The notes under the pieces are model-generated. The model worked only from the letters and a program-made list of their open reading frames with translations. It was not told where the DNA came from and searched no databases. A DNA stretch of 64,000 nt from Palleniella muris (GTDB taxonomy: Bacteria; Bacteroidota; Bacteroidia; Bacteroidales; Bacteroidaceae), in NCBI RefSeq assembly GCF_004792655.1, contig NZ_SRZC01000003.1:124001-188000 (forward strand). Direction: 5' to 3'. Positions 7,983 through 16,009 of the stretch are shown piece by piece. Both the position numbers and the translations under genes were made by a program. How positions within the stretch are numbered: position 1 is the stretch's first letter; each line of letters opens with the position of its first letter.

Positions 7983-9696
7983 TTACTGTATGTATGTCCT
8001 CAATCTGTAGCTGTGGGGCACCGTGGCGATAGACATTATCCTCTATGGTGTAAGCTATGTCAAAAGAACGGCGTGATTTTATGTATCTTGCTGCCCCTGA
8101 TTGCCCAAACGCAATGCCATTCATGACATTATTAGACTTTGAGTCCACAAGTTCCAGTTTTATGTGTTCCTGCTGTCGTCCTACAACCTTTGATGTTCCG
8201 AAATCATAGACATCCTTCGTGACAAAAAGCGGTTTTGGATTCTTAGGTCCAAACGGTGCGAATTTCTTCAAATCGGAATGGAATTTCTTGTTTATGTCAC
8301 GGAATTCAAGAGATGCGTCAATTTCCAATATAGGCTCGGTTTGTTCCGGCATGATATGCAACTCCACATATTTCTGGAACCTGCGCTGGAATTCCTTGAC
8401 ATCATCCCATTTCAATGTCAGTCCACAGGCGTAAGTGTGCCCTCCGAAATTAAGCAAAAGGTCACGACATGACTTTATTGCAGAATACACATCAAACCCA
8501 GCCACACTGCGTGCTGAACCTGTTGCGACATCGCCATCACGAGTGATGACAACCGTAGGGCGGAAATACAGTTCTGTAAGTCGTGAGGCTACAATGCCAA
8601 CAATACCTTTTTTCCAGTTTTCGTCATAAAGGACAATGGACGTCTGATGACGTTGGCTTTCAAGGCGTGCGACAATATTATTTGCCTCTTCGGTCATCTG
8701 TTTATCAATATCCTTGCGCTGTTCATTGTATTCATTTATATGTTCGGATATCAGTATGGCAGCGTTATAGTCCCTTTCGACAAGAAGGTCAACACTCTCT
8801 TTGCCGTTCTCCATGCGCCCGCTGGCATTAATGCGCGGTCCAATCTTAAAGATAATCTCAGACATTGTAATCTGTCTGTCCTGAAGTCCGCATATCTCAA
8901 TGATAGCTTTCAGACCGATAGACGGAGACTGGTTCAACTGACGCAGACCATGATAGGCGAGAATCCTGTTCTCATTCTCAACCGGAACAAGGTCGGCAGC
9001 TATGCTGACGGCACACAAGTCAAGCAGTGGCTGCAGTTGTGAGAATGGTATTCCATTGTTACGGGCAAAGCCCTGCATGAATTTGAATCCTACTCCACAT
9101 CCGCAAAGGTGTTTGAACGGATAGCTGTCATCCGCTCGTTTTGGGTTGAGGATTGCTACCGCCGGAGGAAGTTTCTCATCAGGTACATGATGGTCACAGA
9201 TGATGAAGTCTATACCTTGTTCTTTGGCATAAGCAATCTCATCAACAGCCTTTATGCCACAGTCAAGGATGATAATCAAGGACACACCGGTCTCCTTAGC
9301 ATAGCCAATACCTTTCTTTGAAACTCCATAACCTTCATCATAACGGTCAGGGATATAATAATCTATGTTGGAGTAGAACTGTTTCAGAAACTTGTAGACT
9401 AAAGCCACGGCTGTACAGCCATCCACATCATAGTCTCCATAGACAAGGATACGCTCTTTGCGGCCAATCGCATCATTGAGGCGGTCAACCGCAAGGTCCA
9501 TGTCTTTCATAAGAAATGGATTGATAAGGTCCGTCAGCTGCGGACGGAAGAAACGCTTTGCTGCCGATTCAGTGGTAATGCCACGCCTCAGTAGTAGTCG
9601 AGCAAGCACAGGGGCAATGTTCAGTTTTGCAGCCAGTGTCTGTGCCATGCTTTCCTCAGCCTCTGAGGTCAGAGTATATTTCCATTTGAAATGCAT
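7975..9696 (-). CDS. recJ: Single-strand-specific exonuclease RecJ
   Basis: A 573-residue DHH-family 5'-3' exonuclease. The metal motifs are visible: VYGDYDVDG at residues 85-93, LDCGIKAV, IICDHHVPDE near residue 155, and the DHHA1 part with RINASGRM, ATGSARS and NFGGHTYACGLTL. It resects DNA ends for the RecF pathway and mismatch repair. It overlaps recQ at its 3' end. A perfect 14-bp inverted repeat lies 27 bp upstream of its start codon. Confidence 0.93.
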   Translation of the reverse strand: MHFKWKYTLTSEAEESMAQTLAAKLNIAPVLARLLLRRGITTESAAKRFFRPQLTDLINPFLMKDMDLAVDRLNDAIGRKERILVYGDYDVDGCTAVALVYKFLKQFYSNIDYYIPDRYDEGYGVSKKGIGYAKETGVSLIIILDCGIKAVDEIAYAKEQGIDFIICDHHVPDEKLPPAVAILNPKRADDSYPFKHLCGCGVGFKFMQGFARNNGIPFSQLQPLLDLCAVSIAADLVPVENENRILAYHGLRQLNQSPSIGLKAIIEICGLQDRQITMSEIIFKIGPRINASGRMENGKESVDLLVERDYNAAILISEHINEYNEQRKDIDKQMTEEANNIVARLESQRHQTSIVLYDENWKKGIVGIVASRLTELYFRPTVVITRDGDVATGSARSVAGFDVYSAIKSCRDLLLNFGGHTYACGLTLKWDDVKEFQRRFQKYVELHIMPEQTEPILEIDASLEFRDINKKFHSDLKKFAPFGPKNPKPLFVTKDVYDFGTSKVVGRQQEHIKLELVDSKSNNVMNGIAFGQSGAARYIKSRRSFDIAYTIEDNVYRHGAPQLQIEDIHTVND

Positions 9697-9722
9697 ATTT
9701 ATTGTCCTTTTATTTTAGAGTT

Positions 9723-9770
9723 ATGGGTTCTACAAACCACATTAATATATACGCAATTTGTAGAACCCAT
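9723..9770. repeat. Perfect 14-bp inverted repeat upstream of recJ
   Basis: ATGGGTTCTACAAA (9723-9736) and TTTGTAGAACCCAT (9757-9770) are exact reverse complements with a 20-nt AT-rich loop. No U tract follows on either strand. The location just upstream of recJ fits an operator or an mRNA 5' hairpin; neither is proven. Confidence 0.8.
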
Positions 9771-9852
9771 TGGTGTATAAAACCCATTAGCGACATTCAG
9801 CGAATCCCAATTGATATTTCCTTGGCTATCAACGACTTGCTCGTTACATTAC

Positions 9853-9940
9853 AAAAGGTAACACTTTGCATCATAAAAGGTATTGCTTTATAATGCAAAA
9901 GGTATCACTTTGTTGTGCCAAAGGTAATGGTTTGTTTTTT
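9853..9940. repeat. 22-bp palindrome array A (4 units)
   Basis: Units begin at 9853, 9875, 9897 and 9919, an exact 22-bp pitch. They read AAAAGGTAACACTTT, AAAAGGTATTGCTTT, AAAAGGTATCACTTT and CAAAGGTAATGGTTT, each followed by 7 variable bases. A degenerate GGTAAC follows at 9947, two bases out of register. The array lies in the 335-bp gap between the C1 peptidase stop and the recJ start; apart from it and the inverted repeat at 9723 I see nothing else in this gap. Same family as the arrays at 24827, 37999 and 55542. Confidence 0.85.
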
Positions 9941-10031
9941 TTGACCGGTAACATCCCATTATCTGATAGAAAACAAGCGGATTGCCAAACTATTCGCAGG
10001 GGTTATGTGAAAACAAACAGGCCGCAGAGAA

Positions 10032-11237
10032 TCAGATGCCCATCTTCTTGCGGATGTCCTTTGGTATGGCATTCTTGTTGACCATGTAGTCCATAGTCTT
10101 TGCAACAATGAAGTTCTTTGACATGTACCAAGTGCCCTGATAGTCACCTGTCTTGCCCCAAGAGTTCTTCACCATGTAGTACTCACGACCTGTCTGATCC
10201 TTTGCAATACCGTAGATAAGCATGCCGTGGTCATCAGTAAGTGTCCAGTTGTCGTACTCCTTCTGACGCTGCTCCTGTGAAGGAGTCATTTCTTTGACTG
10301 TCACACCTGCTTCCTTGATTTTGTCCTTCTTCTGTGCAGGAGTGAGTTTGAGCCAACGAGCCATGTCAGAGCCGTCAAGTGCCTGATTCTTTGTATCGAT
10401 GAGGAGCGCAAGACCATCGCGTGTGAAACCGTCCTCACTTACGTCACCACCCCAAGCGACAGTGTAGCCGTTCATGACAGCGTTGTCAATGATGCGTGCC
10501 ATCTCGTCCATAGGAAGGTTCCAAGAACCCGGCTGACGCCAGTTGTCCTGCACTTCGACAGGGAACTCTGTGTAGAAAGGATGGTGAGTGTAGGAAGTCA
10601 CTGTGACATAGTCGTTCCAGTCCAAGCCGAGTGACTGCGCGAATGATTTTGGAGTGTATTCCTTTCCCTCATACTTGAATGTCTCCGGGCATTTGCCGAG
10701 ATATGCGTCCAGAATGCCTTGGAAGGCTGTCTTCCATGTCGGGCTTATTGTCTTTGCCTTGCTATGTGCCACAGCGTCGACAAAAGGCTCCATTACAGAG
10801 AAGAACTCATTGAAATTGTTCAGTGTGTCGCCGTACATTGTTCCGGGAAGTGGCATAGCCTCTTCAGGACAGATACCATAGTTCTTGAGAACATAGAGGA
10901 CATCATAAGCAGAGCCGCCCTGTGAGAACTGTGCATCGCCATGCATGCGCACTGTCAGGACAGCACGATCCATGTAGTTCTTGTTGCACACGAACATCTC
11001 GCAGAGGTCGTACGTCTTCTTGGACTTCTTGAGAATCTCAGCCTCAAAGTAGGAGAGGGTGGAGTAGTTCCAACAGGTGCCTGACCTTGCCTGGTTCTTT
11101 ATTGATGTGATAGGGTTCTCCTTTATCACAGTGAATACCGGCGCGTTAGGGTTTACAGAATCTTTTTTTTCTGTCGTCTGCGCCATCAATGATGCTGTTG
11201 CAAGCATCATTGAAGCCATGATAATAACTTTTTTCAT
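10032..11237 (-). CDS. pepC: C1-family cysteine peptidase (aminopeptidase C type)
   Basis: A 401-residue papain-fold peptidase of the bleomycin hydrolase/aminopeptidase C branch. A signal peptide (residues 1-20, ending SLMAQ) predicts export, unlike classical cytosolic PepC. The active site reads KNQARSGTCWNYST (Gln49, Cys55), TDDHGMLIYG (His) and VKNSWGKTGDYQGTW (Asn). It should trim N-terminal residues from peptides. It follows the aminopeptidase P gene by 39 bp, suggesting a peptide-degrading operon. Confidence 0.88.
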   Translation of the reverse strand: MKKVIIMASMMLATASLMAQTTEKKDSVNPNAPVFTVIKENPITSIKNQARSGTCWNYSTLSYFEAEILKKSKKTYDLCEMFVCNKNYMDRAVLTVRMHGDAQFSQGGSAYDVLYVLKNYGICPEEAMPLPGTMYGDTLNNFNEFFSVMEPFVDAVAHSKAKTISPTWKTAFQGILDAYLGKCPETFKYEGKEYTPKSFAQSLGLDWNDYVTVTSYTHHPFYTEFPVEVQDNWRQPGSWNLPMDEMARIIDNAVMNGYTVAWGGDVSEDGFTRDGLALLIDTKNQALDGSDMARWLKLTPAQKKDKIKEAGVTVKEMTPSQEQRQKEYDNWTLTDDHGMLIYGIAKDQTGREYYMVKNSWGKTGDYQGTWYMSKNFIVAKTMDYMVNKNAIPKDIRKKMGI

Positions 11238-11276
11238 TCTGAATTTGTTTTTTATTGTTAGTTTAATATGCTTTTT

Positions 11277-12683
11277 CTACTCTGCATTTTCTTCCATATA
11301 TTTCTCCACATCGGCTGTGTGGTAAGGGATTCTCTTCTCACCAAGGAAGCGACAGCCGTCACTTGTGATAAGCAGGTCGTCCTCAATGCGGATGCCTCCG
11401 AAATCCCTGTATTTGTCGAGCAAATCGAAGTTCAGGAAGTCTTTGCAGTGACCTTTCGCCTTCCAGTCATCGATGAGTGCCGGTATGAAATAGATTCCGG
11501 GTTCGTCTGTCACGACAAAGCCTTCCTTCAGCCGCCTTCCCATGCGCAGGCAGTTTGTTCCGAACTGCTCAAGATTAGGGCGTGTCTCCTCATCGAAACC
11601 TACATGAATCTGTCCGAGACCTTCCATATCATGGACATCCATTCCCATCATGTGGCCCAATCCGTGAGGCAGGAACATAGCGTGTGCGCCTTGTGCAACA
11701 GCCTCGTCGACATCACCTTTCATCAGTCCGAGTTCTTTCAGGCGTTCTGTCATCAGGCGGCAAACTGCAAGATGGACATCGAAATACTTCATTTCCGGCT
11801 TCGCTATATCCAGCACCAAATCGTGGCATTCGTCCACAATGTCATAAATTTCCTTCTGCTGCCGGGTGTACTTTCCGTTCACCGGCATTGTGCGTGTGTG
11901 GTCTGAGCAATAATTGTTTATTGTCTCTCCTCCACAATCGCAGAGCACAAGGCGACCAGATTCAAGTTTGTCCATGGATGGTCCGCCGTGCATAATCTCG
12001 CCATGCTGTGAGAAGATTGTGGCAAAAGACTCGTGTGCTCCCAAGGAATGTGCCACACCGTCAATGTGTCCGGCAATGAATTTCTCTGTCCTTCCCGGGC
12101 GAACCATGCGCATTGCCTTTGTGTGCATTTCATAACCAATCATTGATGCACGCTCCAACTCTGCAATCTCTTCCGCTGTCTTTGTGGAACGCATCTCGAC
12201 AACAGCTTTTATCAGGTCAAGCGACGCAGCTTCCTTCTGGCAGGCAGGATGGATGCCGATCAAGTCCATTATCTGAATCTGATTGTCATGACGATACGGA
12301 GGAAGCAGGTGGATTCTCCTGCTCTTCTGCTTTGCATCTGCCACTATCTTGCTGATGGTGTTTACCGGAGCAGACTTCTCTACACCAACAATTGCCGCAA
12401 GGTCACTGATAGTAGGAACCGTGCCATACCATACAATGTCCTCAACATCAACATCATTGCCTAACAGCCACTCATCGCCACTCTCACAATCGATTACTCC
12501 GATAAGCCCGATTTCATTCAGACCGAAATAATACAGGAAAGAGGAGTCCTGGCGGAATGGATAATAACAGTTGGACGGGTAGTTACATGGTGACTCATTG
12601 TTGCCAAACAGCACAATGATGCCATTGCCTACAAGTTGCTTAAGCGTTTTTCTGCGCTCTATATATGTTTCTTTTGTAAACAT
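11277..12683 (-). CDS. pepP: Xaa-Pro aminopeptidase (aminopeptidase P)
   Basis: A 468-residue M24B metallopeptidase removing N-terminal residues before proline. An aminopeptidase P N-terminal domain (FGNNESPCNYPSN, FRQDSSFLYYFG) precedes the pita-bread catalytic domain. The dinuclear metal ligands appear in LCDCGGETINNYCSDHTRTMPV (Asp, Asp), LPHGLGHMMGMDVHD (His), TDEPGIYF (Glu) and GGIRIEDDLLIT (Glu). No signal peptide is seen. It is divergent from the patatin gene across a gap holding twin palindromic -7 boxes. Confidence 0.92.
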   Translation of the reverse strand: MFTKETYIERRKTLKQLVGNGIIVLFGNNESPCNYPSNCYYPFRQDSSFLYYFGLNEIGLIGVIDCESGDEWLLGNDVDVEDIVWYGTVPTISDLAAIVGVEKSAPVNTISKIVADAKQKSRRIHLLPPYRHDNQIQIMDLIGIHPACQKEAASLDLIKAVVEMRSTKTAEEIAELERASMIGYEMHTKAMRMVRPGRTEKFIAGHIDGVAHSLGAHESFATIFSQHGEIMHGGPSMDKLESGRLVLCDCGGETINNYCSDHTRTMPVNGKYTRQQKEIYDIVDECHDLVLDIAKPEMKYFDVHLAVCRLMTERLKELGLMKGDVDEAVAQGAHAMFLPHGLGHMMGMDVHDMEGLGQIHVGFDEETRPNLEQFGTNCLRMGRRLKEGFVVTDEPGIYFIPALIDDWKAKGHCKDFLNFDLLDKYRDFGGIRIEDDLLITSDGCRFLGEKRIPYHTADVEKYMEENAE

Positions 12684-12741
12684 GAGCCTATAAATTGAAT
12701 AACAAGTTTGCTATGAAAGATAGTTTTAAGAGGTGTTAATA

Positions 12742-12793
12742 AACTTTGCAAAGTTACAAATTATTTCCGAGAAATTATTAACTTTGCAAAGTT
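12742..12793. promoter_or_regulatory. Divergent promoters with twin palindromic -7 boxes
   Basis: AACTTTGCAAAGTT occurs at 12742-12755 and again at 12780-12793. Being self-complementary, each gives a TAnnTTTG-type box: TAACTTTG on the plus strand at 12779-12786 (patatin) and TAACTTTG on the minus strand at 12756-12749 (pepP). The 38-bp separation could also suit a dimeric regulator. Confidence 0.7.
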
Positions 12794-12829
12794 ATTGACT
12801 GAAATTTACATTTATTTAAATTAAAAAGA

Positions 12830-13729
12830 ATGGAAAATACAGCACTTGTTCTTGAAGGTGGAGGAATGAGAGGTGTCTTTACAGCCGGTGTGCTGGACGC
12901 ATTCATGGAAGCCGGGCTACAGTTTCCTTATTCTGTCGGTGTGTCTGCCGGAGCGTGCAATGGATGCAGCTTCCTGACAAAGCAGAAGGGGAGGGCGCAC
13001 TTCTCCAACGTCACCATGCTGAAGGACTACGGGCACAAGTATCTTGGAATCCGCCAATTTCTCAAGACGGGCTGCATCTTCAATGTGGATTTGCTCTACC
13101 GTGCTCTGCCTTATGAACTGTGGCCTTATGATTTCAACAAGTATTTTTCCACACCGGAAACATTTGAAATGGTTACTACAAACATGCTGACCGGCAAGGC
13201 AGAATATCTCTCCAACCACATGCCTGCCTATGAAAGCATTGGCAATAGTGAAAGTGCCAGCCAACTGTCTCTTGACGTCGTTCGCGCTTCCAGCAGTTTG
13301 CCTTATGTCGGCAATGTTGTCAATGTTTTGGGGACTCCTATGCTTGATGGAGGAATTGTAGACAGTATCCCGGTATTGCGTGCCATGGAATTAGGGTATA
13401 AGAAATGTATTGTCATATTGACACGAAATAAAGGCTATCGAAAGAAAATTAAGCATAATTGGGTTGTTTCAGCTTTGTCTTATGCCATGCGCTTGCTTTT
13501 CTATCCAAAATATCCACATTTCCGCAAATCATTGAATCAGAGAAGCGAGGTCTACAACAATCAGTTGGAAATGGTTGAAAAACTGGAGGAAGAAGGCAAA
13601 ATCATAGTAATCAGACCGGAAAGACCGATAAAAGTAGACCGCATAGAACGAAATGCAACAAAAATGCAGTCCCTCTATGATGAAGGACTGCAGATAGGGC
13701 GGGAGTTTTGCAAGCAACTGGAAAAATAA
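12830..13729 (+). CDS. Patatin-like phospholipase
   Basis: A 299-residue patatin-fold hydrolase. It starts LVLEGGGMRGVFTAGVLDAF (oxyanion loop GGGMRG), has the nucleophile elbow GVSAG and the catalytic Asp in MLDGGIVDSIP. This is the Ser-Asp dyad of bacterial lipid acyl hydrolases of the YjjU/RssA type. No signal peptide is seen, so it probably acts on membrane lipids from the cytoplasm. The ubiE/menG start follows 12 bp after its stop, suggesting cotranscription. Confidence 0.9.
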   Translation: MENTALVLEGGGMRGVFTAGVLDAFMEAGLQFPYSVGVSAGACNGCSFLTKQKGRAHFSNVTMLKDYGHKYLGIRQFLKTGCIFNVDLLYRALPYELWPYDFNKYFSTPETFEMVTTNMLTGKAEYLSNHMPAYESIGNSESASQLSLDVVRASSSLPYVGNVVNVLGTPMLDGGIVDSIPVLRAMELGYKKCIVILTRNKGYRKKIKHNWVVSALSYAMRLLFYPKYPHFRKSLNQRSEVYNNQLEMVEKLEEEGKIIVIRPERPIKVDRIERNATKMQSLYDEGLQIGREFCKQLEK

Positions 13730-13741
13730 TTGACACACAGA

Positions 13742-14434
13742 ATGTTGGAAGAGAAAAAAACTATAGGAACACTTTTTGATGGCATAGCAGGAACTTATGA
13801 TATGCTGAATCATCTTTTGTCGCTTAACATAGACAAATCATGGCGTCGCAAGACTGTACAAAAACTAACACCTGCATCAAACCTTTTGGATGTGGCGATT
13901 GGTACTGCTGATTTATCTATAGAGATTATGCGGCAGCGAAAATCCATCAACATACAAGGCATCGATGTGTCAAGAGAAATGATGCGTATCGGTCAAGAGA
14001 AGGTGTGCAAGGCTGGCTTTGCTGATAGTATTCATTTTGATTACGGCAGTGCACTTGAGATGCCTTATGCAGACAACAGTTTCGACGCTCTCACTTGTGC
14101 CTATGGACTCAGGAATTTCCCTGATGCTGATAAAGGTTTGGCTGAGTTTTACCGTGTCATGCAGCCTGGAGCCCAGTTGGTTATATTGGAATTTTCTTAT
14201 CCGGAGAATTGTATCATACGGTTTGGCTATGACCTGTTCTTTACACATGTATTGCCTTTTGTCGGACGCATTTTCAGCCATGACAAGTCAGCATACACTT
14301 ATCTGAACCGCTCTGTAAAAGAATTTATGTGGGGAGAGGAAATGGTAAGCCACATAAAAGACGCTGGATTCAAAAATGTTCATTTCCAACCACTGACATT
14401 TGGAATAACAACTATCTATACAGCAACGAAATAA
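13742..14434 (+). CDS. ubiE: Demethylmenaquinone methyltransferase
   Basis: A class I SAM methyltransferase of 230 residues that methylates demethylmenaquinone, the last step of menaquinone synthesis. It has the family opening TLFDGIAGTYDMLNHLLSLNIDKSWRRKTV, the SAM motif LLDVAIGTADLSIE and CAYGLRNFPDADKGLAEFYRVMQPGA. I chose ATG 13742; a TTG at 13730 directly after the patatin stop is in frame but less likely. It precedes menA by 9 bp. Since the organism appears to use menaquinone, menG would be an equally valid name. Confidence 0.92.
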   Translation: MLEEKKTIGTLFDGIAGTYDMLNHLLSLNIDKSWRRKTVQKLTPASNLLDVAIGTADLSIEIMRQRKSINIQGIDVSREMMRIGQEKVCKAGFADSIHFDYGSALEMPYADNSFDALTCAYGLRNFPDADKGLAEFYRVMQPGAQLVILEFSYPENCIIRFGYDLFFTHVLPFVGRIFSHDKSAYTYLNRSVKEFMWGEEMVSHIKDAGFKNVHFQPLTFGITTIYTATK

Positions 14435-14443
14435 TCGCAAAAT

Positions 14444-15331
14444 ATGAGTTCTATATGTAATAGCATTGCACTTTGGTTCCGCACCATACGCCCACAAACT
14501 CTTTTGCTGTCACTCATACCAGTTCTGATAGCCGTTGTAGTTGTGGATAAAAGCGGAACTCCTGTAAACACAATGACAGCAGTGCTGACTGCATTGTGTG
14601 CCGTTTCTCTTCAAGTACTCTCCAATCTGACAAACGATTATTATGATTTCCTTAAAGGTGCGGATAAAGCAGGCAGAGTAGGGTACAAGCGTGCAATTGC
14701 AGAAGGAAGCATTAGTGTCTCCGGTATGCGGCGTGCATGCCTTATAACTGCATTCATAGCATGCCTGCTTGGGCTTCCTCTTATCCTTATTGGTGGTTGG
14801 GTGATACTTGCCATCGGACTGTCTGCACTACTTTTTGCATGGCTGTATACTGCAACAAGCCATTCTTTGGCATATCTTGGAATTGCCGATATTTTTGTCT
14901 TCCTATATTATGGAGTCATTGCAAGCAGTGGAACAACATATCTGCTACTGTCATCAAATGGCTCGCATCCGGAACTAATTAGTACACTAATGGTGAAATC
15001 ATATTATGCTGGTGCTGTCTGTGGTTTAATATCTATGTGTGTTCTAATGATAAACAATCTTCGTGATATAAATGATGATATACCTGTAGGGAAACGTACT
15101 ATACCAGTCCGTGTTGGTCGTCGTGGTGCAGAGTACATAATGTTTATATATGTATTACTTATGCCATGCTTTTCTATTTTAGCCTTTGGTTTGGATTTGC
15201 CAGCTCTGATAGTCTTTCCTGCATACGCTTTATGGCGAATGACGACCAAGGCTGAAGGAAAAAAATATAACCGTTGCCTTATTTATGCAGTGTTGGTTAA
15301 CATCACTTATTTCGTTTTATGTATTTTGTAA
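14444..15331 (+). CDS. menA: 1,4-dihydroxy-2-naphthoate polyprenyltransferase
   Basis: A 295-residue membrane prenyltransferase of the UbiA family, attaching the isoprenoid tail to DHNA in menaquinone synthesis. The Asp-rich motifs are NLTNDYYDFLKG and MINNLRDINDD, with many hydrophobic membrane segments between them. TIRPQTLLLSLIPVLIA is the usual N-terminus. It follows ubiE, so the two final quinone steps are encoded together. The last five codons including the stop are duplicated in tandem just after it (15332-15346). Confidence 0.93.
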   Translation: MSSICNSIALWFRTIRPQTLLLSLIPVLIAVVVVDKSGTPVNTMTAVLTALCAVSLQVLSNLTNDYYDFLKGADKAGRVGYKRAIAEGSISVSGMRRACLITAFIACLLGLPLILIGGWVILAIGLSALLFAWLYTATSHSLAYLGIADIFVFLYYGVIASSGTTYLLLSSNGSHPELISTLMVKSYYAGAVCGLISMCVLMINNLRDINDDIPVGKRTIPVRVGRRGAEYIMFIYVLLMPCFSILAFGLDLPALIVFPAYALWRMTTKAEGKKYNRCLIYAVLVNITYFVLCIL

Positions 15332-15346
15332 TTATGTATTTTGTAA
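15317..15346. repeat. 15-bp tandem duplication at the menA stop
   Basis: TTATGTATTTTGTAA occurs at 15317-15331 and again at 15332-15346 without any gap. The first copy ends with the menA stop codon, so the duplication leaves the protein unchanged. It probably arose by slippage. Confidence 0.9.
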
Positions 15347-15440
15347 AACAGTAGGGTACTTTCCTTTAAGCAATTATTAGCTATATCCTATTTATCATAA
15401 TGCGCATTCTTTGATTATAAAAGAACAATTGTTGGATAAA

Positions 15441-15902
15441 TTATTTATCCCAAAATCTACAAGTTATATCACACCATTCAGAACCTTGTTTCATGTATAA
15501 TCTTTGGTTCGTTGTTTTTTTATTTAAGGGGCCAAGATGTTCAATGTAAGGACCTATCTTAATGTAATCAAAGTATTCTTTATGCAACGTTGGTGCAATC
15601 AAAGTTTTACCACTATACCATGCGACCTTTAATGCCGGATGTATATTTTTCATATAGATAGCCAAATCATTCAAATCATTGATTGTGGCATCTCCACCCA
15701 TAAATGCTACACAAGTGATAGCGTTGTCATATTTCGTTATCATTTTCTCCAACAAGTCGTGTGTAAGAATATCTCCTATATCTCCCCACAAATATTTGCT
15801 ATGACAGCCAGGGCAACGGCAAGGACAATTGCTTATGTTTATTGCTAGCGTAACTTCATCAGGAATTTCCTGAAAGACAATACTTTCGTTGACAAACTTC
15901 AT
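15441..15902 (-). CDS. nrdG: Anaerobic NTP reductase activating protein
   Basis: A 153-residue radical SAM activase that generates the glycyl radical on NrdD. The cluster motif is CPCRCPGC (C-x3-C-x2-C) within ISNCPCRCPGCHSKYLWG, followed by VAFMGGDA and VAWYSGKT. Length is normal for NrdG. It lies 107 bp downstream of nrdD on the same strand, separated by a strong intrinsic terminator, so it is probably expressed below the level of nrdD. Confidence 0.93.
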   Translation of the reverse strand: MKFVNESIVFQEIPDEVTLAINISNCPCRCPGCHSKYLWGDIGDILTHDLLEKMITKYDNAITCVAFMGGDATINDLNDLAIYMKNIHPALKVAWYSGKTLIAPTLHKEYFDYIKIGPYIEHLGPLNKKTTNQRLYMKQGSEWCDITCRFWDK

Positions 15903-15931
15903 AATTATATAACAAAGATTGTATTATTCTG

Positions 15932-15976
15932 TAAAAAACCGAGGGACTTTCCAACAAGCCATGTCGAGTCCCTCGG
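15932..15976 (-). terminator. Intrinsic terminator between nrdD and nrdG
   Basis: On the minus strand CCGAGGGACT (15976-15967) pairs perfectly with AGTCCCTCGG (15948-15939), then TTTTTT. It lies after nrdD and 37 bp before the nrdG start, so it should terminate most nrdD transcripts. Confidence 0.88.
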
Positions 15977-16009
15977 TAAATGAAATATTAATGTTGATAA
16001 TATAAAAAA

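Noticed and set aside
9853..9940. CRISPR array
   Set aside because: The repeated cores are 13-14 bp with 7-9 bp linkers at 22-bp pitch; CRISPR repeats and spacers are each much longer, and no cas genes are present. The same holds for the arrays at 24827, 37999 and 55542.
11268..11906. 212-residue plus-strand ORF
   Set aside because: Antisense to the aminopeptidase P gene, whose metal ligands are all intact; no promoter or motif supports the antisense frame.
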